In this document: piece after piece, positions 18,264 to 26,012 of the stretch
Position numbering within the stretch: the first letter of the stretch is position 1
How the letters are laid out: every line of letters begins with the position of its first letter
Source of the DNA: Prochlorococcus sp. HOT208_60m_813L03
GTDB lineage: Bacteria; Cyanobacteriota; Cyanobacteriia; PCC-6307; Cyanobiaceae
NCBI GenBank assembly: GCA_002026145.1
Contig: MWOQ01000183.1
Location: 1-54,288 of the forward strand
Reading direction: 5' to 3'
Length of the DNA stretch: 54,288 nucleotides
Made by a program: the position numbers and the translations under genes
The notes under the pieces: model-generated
Databases searched by the model: none
Seen by the model: only the letters and a program-made list of their open reading frames with translations
What the model was told of the DNA's origin: nothing

Positions 18264-19214
18264 TTATTTTTTTCTTCCAATCATTACGAAAAACCCCCCT
18301 TCTCGAATTTGTACGGTGTTAAATGCCATTAACAAATCATCTAGAAAATTTATTTTAGGGTTTTCATTTTTCTTGAATAAATTCTGGTTTTGAATATCAA
18401 AATGTGGGATCAAATTTAAAAATTCAACATTATTTTCTTCAAACCACTTTAAAGTTTCATTTGGAGTATGTAGGGTTTCGTGAGGATTCATAAATTGATC
18501 TTTAATCCAAGCCTTTTTTTTTGCCTTACTTCTCATTTTTCGAGAGGTTTTATCAAAATATGAGATTTTATCTCCAAGTATTTTCGCTAGTTTCTGCTTG
18601 ACTCTTGTTAAAAATCTTCCATATTTATGATATAAGCCAATTACTAAAATCCCTCCTGGCTTTGTAACTTCAACTAAACATTTAAAAGCCTCCTCGGCAT
18701 TTTTTGTATGATGTAAAACTCCATTGCTTAAAGTGTAATCAAAGGTATTTTTATTAAATTTCAAATCAAAAACATCCATTTTCATAAAATAAGCATTATC
18801 TATTTCATGTCTTCTCCTGAAATTCTCTCCAAGTTTTAAAGAAGAATTAGATATGTCAACAGCAAAAATTTCTCTATTTGCCCTTGAAAGGAAAAGTGAA
18901 AGCTGGCCGGTTCCGCAACCAAGTTCAAGAATTTTAGTTCCGTATCCAATTTCATTATCAAGTTTTTTTGTAAATAAATTATTTACCCCTTTATCGTAAA
19001 GAGAGGCATAATCTTCACAATCATCATAATTTGGGAATTGCACCTCATCATAAAAATCAGACATCTTTCCTGTTAATGGATCTAAATCATTAACTATAAA
19101 GTTTGGTATCCCATCATCAATGTAGTTAAGCTTGACTTGATCCATCGTAATATCTTCTTCATTGAAGATAATTGATTCATTAAAAGAATCTTCTATAAAT
19201 TTAAAGCGATTCAA
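18264..19214 (-). CDS. Class I SAM-dependent methyltransferase
   Basis: The 316-residue protein has the SAM-binding glycine loop LELGCGTGQLSLFL at about 98-111, the acidic ribose contact AVDISNSSLKLG, and the post-strand LSNGVLHHTKN segment, all typical of Methyltransf_11/25 proteins. The N-terminal FIVNDLDPLTGKMSDFYDEV segment is often seen in methyltransferases of surface-glycan islands. The substrate is not predictable. It is the only gene in the 1.4-kb stretch between tRNA-Ala and the first tRNA-Ala fragment, so it is probably cassette cargo. Confidence 0.85.
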   Translation of the reverse strand: MNRFKFIEDSFNESIIFNEEDITMDQVKLNYIDDGIPNFIVNDLDPLTGKMSDFYDEVQFPNYDDCEDYASLYDKGVNNLFTKKLDNEIGYGTKILELGCGTGQLSLFLSRANREIFAVDISNSSLKLGENFRRRHEIDNAYFMKMDVFDLKFNKNTFDYTLSNGVLHHTKNAEEAFKCLVEVTKPGGILVIGLYHKYGRFLTRVKQKLAKILGDKISYFDKTSRKMRSKAKKKAWIKDQFMNPHETLHTPNETLKWFEENNVEFLNLIPHFDIQNQNLFKKNENPKINFLDDLLMAFNTVQIREGGFFVMIGRKK

Positions 19215-19370
19215 GATTAGTAGATTTATAAAAAAAATTCAAAACAACTCATAAATTTCATTAATTATAAATCAATAATTAAAAAAAGGGTAATTTATCT
19301 TACATTATAAAAATTGATTTCCATGAGACCATCCCTTCGACCAACTTAGCTAAAACATTTGCAAACACTT

Positions 19371-19435
19371 TTATAGCTTACTTGAGTACCTAGATGGCAT
19401 GCAGGGGGTCAGCGGTTCGAGTCAGCTTGGCTCCA
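19371..19435 (+). repeat. Decayed tRNA-Ala copy (3' fragment), copy 2
   Basis: Bases 19394-19435 match the 3' 42 bases of tRNA-Ala (18001-18042) with a single difference, in the T stem (A for C), which unpairs that stem. Upstream, TATAGCT...TA...GAGTACCTAG weakly follows the 5' half of the tRNA with a deletion, so this may be a nearly full-length but dead tRNA copy. The 9 bases after it, CTTATTTTT, are the same as after copy 3. I interpret it as an attachment-site scar. Confidence 0.85.
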
Positions 19436-19615
19436 CTTATTTTTTTGATTAAATAAAACTATATATTGAAAAAAGTAGCAGCAAATTTTCTATCTAAGAT
19501 TTATTGAATTTAGTTTTTTTATCGAAATTTTTCACTAACTTTGGAAAGGCTAATACATTTAAATTTATGCTGAATCTGAGAATTAAATTACTTTATATAT
19601 AAGGTATTAATCTTT

Positions 19616-19961
19616 ATGCGAAAATTTTATAAAACCTTTTATCTTCAAATAATTCCAATTTTTATTTTAGGGTTCTCTTTAGGTGTTATTTCAATTTGGC
19701 CTGGAATTATTTCTGGAAATAGCAGAAAATGTTTTTTAAATATCCTCAAAGACGGTAGTGATGGCTCAATAAAAATTGGGACCGTTCTCTCAATCAATCC
19801 AAATTATCTTTTAAAAATTAAAAAAACTAAAAATAAATATTTAAAGATTTTGTTGATTGGAGACTCCTGCTTTCAAAGATTTTAAATTAAATGATTACTA
19901 TTTGTATGGCTTATATAAGGCAAAAGCTTGTAGAAAGTACGTAAAATCTAGCTTCTTATAG
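19616..19961 (+). pseudogene. Small membrane protein, apparently frameshifted
   Basis: The first frame (19616-19885, 89 residues) starts MRKFYKTFYLQIIPIFILGF with one membrane segment (about 10-30) and reads well up to LLIGDSCF, then stops. A coherent reading continues one base later, from about 19872 to a TAG at 19961 (FKDFKLNDYYLYGLYKAKAC...), with the same style of composition. The natural product was probably about 115 residues. I do not recognise the family. It is cargo of the second tRNA-bounded cassette, 40 bases downstream of a TATATAA-like promoter element. Confidence 0.55.
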
Positions 19962-20041
19962 AGCCTCCCTTTCTTAATTTGAAACATCATCCAATAAAAA
20001 AAGAGTTGGGAGACTTTCTTTTCTGATTTACTTTTTAAAAG

Positions 20042-20091
20042 TCGGAGCGAAATGATTAAAACCTGCGACCGAGTGCTCCCGAAGCACTCGC
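20042..20091 (-). repeat. tRNA-Pro(CGG)-like 3' fragment
   Basis: Read on the minus strand this contains a perfect anticodon arm (AGTGC-TTCGGGA-GCACT, anticodon CGG as in tRNA-Pro), the variable loop CGGTC, the 5' T stem GCAGG, a degraded T loop and 3' T stem (TTTTAATCATTT), and an intact acceptor 3' strand CGCTCCGA. The D arm and acceptor 5' strand are missing. It cannot work as a tRNA. As with the alanine fragments, the break lies at the anticodon arm, so it looks like another attachment-site scar, in the opposite orientation. On the plus strand it also forms a strong hairpin. Confidence 0.75.
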
Positions 20092-20236
20092 AAATTTAAT
20101 GAAATAACTTAGGATTATTAAGTAAGAAGTGATCCTGAAGAGAAAAGTATCTACCACTTTTGGCCAGAATATTTAGTTTCGCTTCGATTTTGCGTTAGTT
20201 AAACCAAAAAATTAATTAAATATTTTACCTCTCAAT

Positions 20237-20695
20237 TTAATATTCACCATCAGGTATTAATGGAGAATAAATACCCTGCCAATCCAACCATGATGGAACG
20301 TTCTTTTGAGTTGATTTTTCTCCTGATACCACATTTATATTTATGTTGTATATTGATTCAGTTTGAGTATTAAGAGTTCTTGCGGCAGTAAGAATATTTC
20401 CACTTGAGGGACTTAAGCATCTCCCATCATTCCCACTGTCGGGGAATTGGAATCTTCTTGTCGGAATAATTCCCAATGATTGAGGAGGTTTTGTAAAAGA
20501 TGGGTTAACAACCCCATCAATTAATTGCCTTTGACATTCTCTTACGGCTAATCGTAAATATCTTTTTGCGACAGATACTTCTGCCTTTTCTATAAATCCA
20601 TAAAGTAGTGGGATCGAAATAGAAGTGAGTATCCCAAGACCCATCATGACAATAATTAATTCTGTTAAAGAAAAGCCTTTAGAATATATTTTCAA
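20237..20695 (-). CDS. Type IV pilin-like protein
   Basis: A 152-residue protein with a textbook type III signal: a short basic leader MKIYSKG, then the processed N-terminus FSLTELIIVMMGLGIL with Phe+1 and Glu+5, continuing as a hydrophobic spine helix to about residue 32. The rest (KRYLRLAVRECQRQLIDGVV, two Cys in total) is a variable globular pilin or pseudopilin domain. It would be cut and methylated by a prepilin peptidase encoded elsewhere. It stands alone, without pilus assembly genes, inside the second tRNA-bounded cassette. Confidence 0.85.
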   Translation of the reverse strand: MKIYSKGFSLTELIIVMMGLGILTSISIPLLYGFIEKAEVSVAKRYLRLAVRECQRQLIDGVVNPSFTKPPQSLGIIPTRRFQFPDSGNDGRCLSPSSGNILTAARTLNTQTESIYNININVVSGEKSTQKNVPSWLDWQGIYSPLIPDGEY

Positions 20696-20762
20696 ATTTA
20701 GTTTTTTAGTTTTGTTAGTTTTAATATATAAAACTTAATCTTGCAAATATTCTATTTACTGT

Positions 20763-20802
20763 ATGGCATGCAGGGGGCAGCGGTTCGAGTCCGCTGGACT
20801 CC
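20763..20802 (+). repeat. tRNA-Ala 3' fragment, copy 3
   Basis: ATGGCATGCAGGGGG-CAGCGGTTCGAGTCCGCT then GGACTCCG: the same 3' half of tRNA-Ala, with one base lost in the variable loop and a rearranged, no longer pairing acceptor end. It starts at the same anticodon-loop position as copy 2 and is followed by the same CTTATTTTT. It is the most decayed of the alanine copies and lies just past the stop of rfbH, so it probably marks the oldest integration. Confidence 0.85.
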
Positions 20803-20845
20803 GCTTATTTTTCCGTCTAGGAATTAAAATTTTTAAAATAATTTC

Positions 20846-22336
20846 TTATGAAAATTTTGCTACGAACTTATTTATAACTTCTATTTCAAAATCCATCATT
20901 GATTTAGTCAACCCAGGGTATGTCCCTAGGAAAAGTGTATTATTCATAATCTCATCTGAGTTTATTGTCTCAACGGCTATTCTGTAAGCGTCAGGATTAT
21001 ATTTCTGTAGTTCTATAAAAGCAGGTTGCCTTAATAAATTTCCGCCAAATAACATTCTATTACCAATTTTATTATTATCCAATTCCTTCGCTAATTCCGT
21101 TCTTGTGAAAGGAGAATTATTTCTAGTTGAGATTTTAAACCCAAACCATGAACAATCCGATTGACAGTTTGTATTATCCCAGGAGAATCCTTTATATTTA
21201 TCCCACCCTGTTGCATGGGTTGGTAATGCAAATTCTAGAAATTTTTCGGACTTAGTTAAACCAGATCTTAAGTAGTTCCAATTTTGTTTTCTTTTTTCAA
21301 TAAATTCAGGTAGTCTTTTAAGTTGAACTCTGCCGATTGAGGCCTGAATATCTAAGGGTTTTAAGTTGAAACCTAAATGACTATATGTATATTTATGATC
21401 ATAACCCCTAGGAAGATCTCCTAATTTCCATTCAAATCTTTTTTTGCAAGTATTATCCATGCCACTGGGACACCAACAATCTCTGCCCCAATCTCTAAAG
21501 CTTTCGGCTATTACAGAGAGCTTTTTGCTATTAACTATATTAACTGAACCTCCCTCTCCCATCGTAAGATGGTGGGGAGGATAGAAACTTTGAGTACTTA
21601 TATCTCCCCACGTGCCTGTCCATCTAATTACTTTATTAGGACCATCGTCTAAGCCTGGACTATTATCATAAAAGCCTAAGCTATTTGCTAGATTTTTTGG
21701 TATTGAATAACTGCAGCCAAGCGCATCACAATTATCTTCAATGAGCCAGAGATTATATTTTTTGCAAAATTCTAATGTTTTGGTTAAGTTAAATGGATTT
21801 CCAAGTGCATGTGCCATCATTATAGCCTTTGTTTTTTCTGGGTTATAAGCTTTTTCTAATTGATCACAGTTAGCATTCCCTGTTATGGTATCTGCATCTA
21901 TAAAAACAGGTTTAGCTCCTGCTTGAATAATTGGAGCTACGGTGGTAGGAAAACCTGCTGCTACAGTAATGACTTCATCACCTGGATTAATTTTCTTTTT
22001 GCCTAATTTATAAGACGTCAATGCTGAAATAGCTATTAAATTTGCGCTAGAACCCGAATTAACTAATAAACATTTTTTTACTCCTAAGAATTCAGATATT
22101 TCCTTTTCCATATTTTGCCCCTCAGATCCAAGAGTTAGCCAAAAATCTAAAGTTGAAGAAACTGCAGCAGCCACTTCATCGTCTGTAAAAACTCTTCCCG
22201 CATAGGGAATAGGCATACCTTTTACCCATTTTGAACGTAACTCATCTCCATCCGGTCTAAACTGAGCATGGACTTTTTTTGAATAATCTCTTGTTAAATT
22301 GAGAATTTTATTTTTAAGTTCACTAATACTTTCCAA
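20846..22336 (-). CDS. rfbH: CDP-6-deoxy-4-keto-glucose 3-dehydrase (RfbH/E1 type)
   Basis: A 496-residue PMP-dependent enzyme of the E1 group, which removes the C3 hydroxyl of CDP-4-keto-6-deoxyglucose on the way to 3,6-dideoxyhexoses. Two features separate it from ordinary sugar aminotransferases: His replaces the PLP lysine (FYPPHHLTMGEGG, about H255-H256), and there is an iron-sulfur cysteine cluster (C287, C289, C297 in RDCWCPSGMDNTC, plus C203). The reaction also needs a ferredoxin-type reductase (E3), not seen in this window. It is about 13 kb from rfbFG; a 290-base gap separates it from the GT2 gene. Confidence 0.9.
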   Translation of the reverse strand: MESISELKNKILNLTRDYSKKVHAQFRPDGDELRSKWVKGMPIPYAGRVFTDDEVAAAVSSTLDFWLTLGSEGQNMEKEISEFLGVKKCLLVNSGSSANLIAISALTSYKLGKKKINPGDEVITVAAGFPTTVAPIIQAGAKPVFIDADTITGNANCDQLEKAYNPEKTKAIMMAHALGNPFNLTKTLEFCKKYNLWLIEDNCDALGCSYSIPKNLANSLGFYDNSPGLDDGPNKVIRWTGTWGDISTQSFYPPHHLTMGEGGSVNIVNSKKLSVIAESFRDWGRDCWCPSGMDNTCKKRFEWKLGDLPRGYDHKYTYSHLGFNLKPLDIQASIGRVQLKRLPEFIEKRKQNWNYLRSGLTKSEKFLEFALPTHATGWDKYKGFSWDNTNCQSDCSWFGFKISTRNNSPFTRTELAKELDNNKIGNRMLFGGNLLRQPAFIELQKYNPDAYRIAVETINSDEIMNNTLFLGTYPGLTKSMMDFEIEVINKFVAKFS

Positions 22337-22628
22337 TAAAACAACCTATATCACTGGATAATTCTACAATGATAATTTAAATTTTGTACAACATTTTAAA
22401 TAAGAAAACGAAAATAAACCATTTATAAAAAAAACTATGATTCCTAAAAATAATGATATTTTTAAATGACGTCTATTCTGAATTTTGTATATTTGGTGTA
22501 AAGTACCTGACCTTATAGGATTGCAAGTAAAAAAAATGAAAAATATAAGAAGTTATAGAAATTTTTGAATGAGTTATTCTGGATTTATTTAATTAAATTT
22601 TAAAAATACTTAATCTAATTTTTAAAAA

Positions 22629-23621
22629 TCAAAATTCTTTTTTCAGTTTGAAAAGGTAAATTTTTAATTGTTTAATTATTAGAAAAATAGTTTTTATAAA
22701 AGATGGTGGAATTAAATTCGATAAAATAATACTTGGGATACAAAATAACTGAAAAGCAATAGATTTTTTTAAATATTTTGAGATCTTTAAACTTTTTTGA
22801 TCAGCATTTTTAGGAAAGAATCCTGACCTTACAGAAAAGATTAACTTTGGAAGATAGAATTTACAGTAATTATTAATTATTGAATTTTTTATAGCTCTTT
22901 TTTTACTTATTTCATGAATAGTATTTGGTAATAAATATAAAAAGGTTTCTAATACAGCATAAGAATTTGTATTCTCTGAAGTAGCTAAAATTACTGTTGA
23001 ATTAGTTTTGAAACACATGCCATTTTTATCAAGCAAAGGTAAAATCCATGATAGTTGTATTATTTGGTTCCCAATTTTTGAAGTTGTTTTTCTAAACTTT
23101 GGATCATATTCTTGGAACTCTTTAATATTAAAAACCCATGAGGATAAAAAAGATGTCATTATATGTATCTCACTACTTAAATTAATAGCGTTAGTTTTTA
23201 TAAAGGAACTATCCATTTTTTTATCTATAAATAATCCGATATTTTTTGTCCAAAATGGTTTTAAATAAATTAAAGATAACTCATTTTGCAAAATACAATT
23301 AATAACACTATCAATTAACCCCTTCATAGGTAAATCATCATCCCCAATAACCCAGCAATATTTTGTCATTACTTTTTTCATTGCTGAAACTATATTTCCA
23401 TCCGAACCCATATTTTTCTTATTCGTAGTAAACTCCCATTGTGGAAATTTATCACTAAATCTTGATAAGAGATTTACAGTTTTAGAATCATTTTTATCAT
23501 TATTTTGTACAATTAGATGCAAAAATTTTTTTTCTTTTGTATGTTCTATCATTTTTAATAATCTTTCTAAACAAGTATTTCTTTGATATGTAGGGATAAT
23601 TATTGTTAAGAGTTTATCCAT
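22629..23621 (-). CDS. Glycosyltransferase family 2
   Basis: A 330-residue GT-A protein. The N-terminal LTIIIPTYQRNTCLERLL, the nucleotide-site Asn-Asn-Asp segment (VQNNDKND), GSDGNIVSAM and the metal-site acidic run IGDDDLP are typical of GT2 enzymes that build repeat units. A hydrophobic C-terminal part (about 285-320) could associate with the membrane. It follows the flippase gene by 6 bases on the same strand. Donor and acceptor are unknown. Confidence 0.85.
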   Translation of the reverse strand: MDKLLTIIIPTYQRNTCLERLLKMIEHTKEKKFLHLIVQNNDKNDSKTVNLLSRFSDKFPQWEFTTNKKNMGSDGNIVSAMKKVMTKYCWVIGDDDLPMKGLIDSVINCILQNELSLIYLKPFWTKNIGLFIDKKMDSSFIKTNAINLSSEIHIMTSFLSSWVFNIKEFQEYDPKFRKTTSKIGNQIIQLSWILPLLDKNGMCFKTNSTVILATSENTNSYAVLETFLYLLPNTIHEISKKRAIKNSIINNYCKFYLPKLIFSVRSGFFPKNADQKSLKISKYLKKSIAFQLFCIPSIILSNLIPPSFIKTIFLIIKQLKIYLFKLKKEF

Positions 23622-23627
23622 TAAAAT

Positions 23628-24842
23628 TTAAACCTTTAACCTTTCACTTCTAAATATTCTATAGGTTCTAAGTGTTAATATTAAAGTTACAAAATTGATT
23701 GCAAAAATATTTAAAAATAGATCTCTTATTGAAATATTACTTACCTGGGAATAAAGTATTATGTGACAAATAGCTGAGAAAATAGAATGAGGTATTAAAA
23801 GTTCTTTTTTATATATCCTAAAATAAGAAGCTATATTAAATATTAAAATATGACATATTGCAGTTAATGCTATAAAAAAAGTAATATTTGGTTCTAAAAA
23901 AATATTGGGATATTTGGAATGAAAATTAAAAGATAAGAAAAATCCTACACTTAAAAGTAAAACCCCAAAAAATAGAGATTGTTTTGTTAATTGTTTGAAT
24001 GATTTATAGGCAATTATTTCTTGATTATTTTCAATATACCCCCCTAACTTTGGAATACTTGCTGAGATGAAAGAGGAAGAAATAACAATAATGGCATTAG
24101 TAATATTTAAATTCAATCCAACTAATCCAGCTTTTACAGGTCCCAAAGAAGAAAATATAAATGGAGTTATCAATTGAAAAATTATTATTCCACACAAATA
24201 ATTTATTGATATTTTCCATTGCAATGGAAAAATTTGATACTTCCAAATTTGAAAAGAATCAATAAATTTTGGTTTTTTATTTATCTTGCGTCCTTTTCTA
24301 TATATTATTGACACTTTATCGAAATAAATAAAGTAACTGCTAAATATAGCTAAGAAGAATTGGTAAATTGAAAAAGACCATAAACCAAATCCAAAATATA
24401 ATAATAATAATAAAGTTATATTTGCTAAAATAGTTTGCTTAGTCCTCATCAAAGCAACTGATGCAAGCTTCCCAGAAGCCTCCAGAAAAATTAGCTTTGC
24501 TGAATTTAACAATAAAATGCCAGTAGAAATAGAAGTAAGTATCCATGGTCCAGACCAATTCACATTGGTTCCGCTTGTATTGTTAAAGAATAAACTGCCT
24601 ATAATTAAACTTAAAATTACAAATATTAGAGAAAGATATTTATAGTAAATTCTTGTAACAAAAAGGATTTTTCTAACTGCATTCGAATTTATTAACTTAC
24701 TTTGCTCTCTAGAAAATATTACTAGTAAAGTCTGCCCCAGCCCTAGATCTAAAATTGAATATACTCCTACTATGGATACAAAAGTGAAATAATATCCTCT
24801 TTCCATATCACTTAAAAATATTGCTGTAGCGGGTGCACTCAA
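23628..24842 (-). CDS. Wzx-like polysaccharide flippase
   Basis: A polytopic membrane protein of 404 residues with about 11-12 hydrophobic segments and the MOP/polysaccharide-transporter style (LDLGLGQTLLVIFSREQSK). It would flip the lipid-linked repeat unit to the periplasm. The only standard start is TTG 24842, but coding-like sequence continues upstream in frame as far as 24977 (RSIYYLTAGL just before it), supplying the missing half of the first membrane helix, without any ATG, GTG, TTG or CTG. A rare ATT/ATA start or a lost start codon is possible. It heads the flippase-GT2 pair. Confidence 0.82.
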   Translation of the reverse strand: MSAPATAIFLSDMERGYYFTFVSIVGVYSILDLGLGQTLLVIFSREQSKLINSNAVRKILFVTRIYYKYLSLIFVILSLIIGSLFFNNTSGTNVNWSGPWILTSISTGILLLNSAKLIFLEASGKLASVALMRTKQTILANITLLLLLYFGFGLWSFSIYQFFLAIFSSYFIYFDKVSIIYRKGRKINKKPKFIDSFQIWKYQIFPLQWKISINYLCGIIIFQLITPFIFSSLGPVKAGLVGLNLNITNAIIVISSSFISASIPKLGGYIENNQEIIAYKSFKQLTKQSLFFGVLLLSVGFFLSFNFHSKYPNIFLEPNITFFIALTAICHILIFNIASYFRIYKKELLIPHSIFSAICHIILYSQVSNISIRDLFLNIFAINFVTLILTLRTYRIFRSERLKV

Positions 24843-25072
24843 TCCAGCAGTTAAATAATAAATGGATCTAAAAGTTAATGTATTTTGAATCTCTTTTGAA
24901 ATTTTTATATTGAAAAATGATATATTAACTATATAAAATTTTCCAATAAAATAAAACCCTTCATTAAATAAGAATTTTTATAACATAATTAAATTTTTAA
25001 TAAATTAAATGATATTCAAATATTAAAGTTTAAATATTATGGAGATTTAGAACTTAAGGTTTTTGATTTTTT

Positions 25073-26011
25073 ATGTCTGAAAATTTATTTTTACTAACTG
25101 GTTGTGAAGGATTTATTGGTAAAAATTTAGTAAATCATTTCAAAAGCAATGGAATAAGTTATTTAGCTCCAAAGTTCAAAGAGCTTGATATCTCAAATGA
25201 ATTGCATCTATCTAATTATATTAAAAATAAAAAAATCACTCATTGTATACATTCTGCTACAACCTTAAGAAATGGAACTGAATATCCGGATAATGTTTTA
25301 GAAAATAATTTACGAATGTTTTTTAATTTAGATGCTGTTTTACCAGAAAGTGTGAAACTTATTAATTTTGGATCTGGTTCAGAATACAATAGATCTAATT
25401 GGAACCCCAAAATGAAGGAGGATTATTTTGGGAAGCATATTCCTTCCGACTCTCATAGTTATGCAAAATATTTAATCTCAAAATTTATTTCAAAAGCAAA
25501 TACGAAAAGAAAAATGATAACTTTTAGAATTTTCGGAATATATGGAGAAGGAGAGGATTATAGATTTAAATTTATCTCAAATCTTATAGCTAAAGTCATT
25601 TGTGATATTAATCCTGTTATTAATCAAAATTCTTTCTATGATTATATTGACGTAAGAGATTTTTGTGATTTGTGCATTCAATTAATATTGAAAGATGATA
25701 CCTACTCATTTGATTCAATTAATGTGTGTTCCGGTAATTTGATTTCTCTTGAATGGGTCGCTAGAAAAGTAATAGAACTATCTAAAAATAATAAAATAAC
25801 CTTTAGTATTAATAGTACTAAATTAGGGCGAGAATATTCAGGTTGCAATGAAAGGATGAGGGGCATTCTTGGAGATGATTTTAGGCTTACAAATCCAGAG
25901 GAAACTCTTCAAAGGTTAATAAATTTTTATAAAGATAATATCAATACTATAGATAAACAAACTTTAATAGATGATCCCTACATGAAATATGCAAAAAAAA
26001 TAATGAAATAA
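25073..26011 (+). CDS. NAD(P)-dependent sugar epimerase/reductase-like SDR, altered active site
   Basis: A 312-residue extended SDR with the cofactor loop TGCEGFIGKNL at the N-terminus and the GSGSEY strand that normally carries the catalytic Ser/Thr. By alignment with its paralogue at 29651 (KYTISK against KYLISK), the usual Tyr-x3-Lys is His-Ser-Tyr-Ala-Lys here, so the catalytic Tyr position holds His. It may have changed chemistry, use the neighbouring Tyr, or act as a partner subunit. It is followed one base later by a second SDR, the start of a rightward operon with two radical SAM genes. Confidence 0.82.
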   Translation: MSENLFLLTGCEGFIGKNLVNHFKSNGISYLAPKFKELDISNELHLSNYIKNKKITHCIHSATTLRNGTEYPDNVLENNLRMFFNLDAVLPESVKLINFGSGSEYNRSNWNPKMKEDYFGKHIPSDSHSYAKYLISKFISKANTKRKMITFRIFGIYGEGEDYRFKFISNLIAKVICDINPVINQNSFYDYIDVRDFCDLCIQLILKDDTYSFDSINVCSGNLISLEWVARKVIELSKNNKITFSINSTKLGREYSGCNERMRGILGDDFRLTNPEETLQRLINFYKDNINTIDKQTLIDDPYMKYAKKIMK

Positions 26012-26012
26012 A

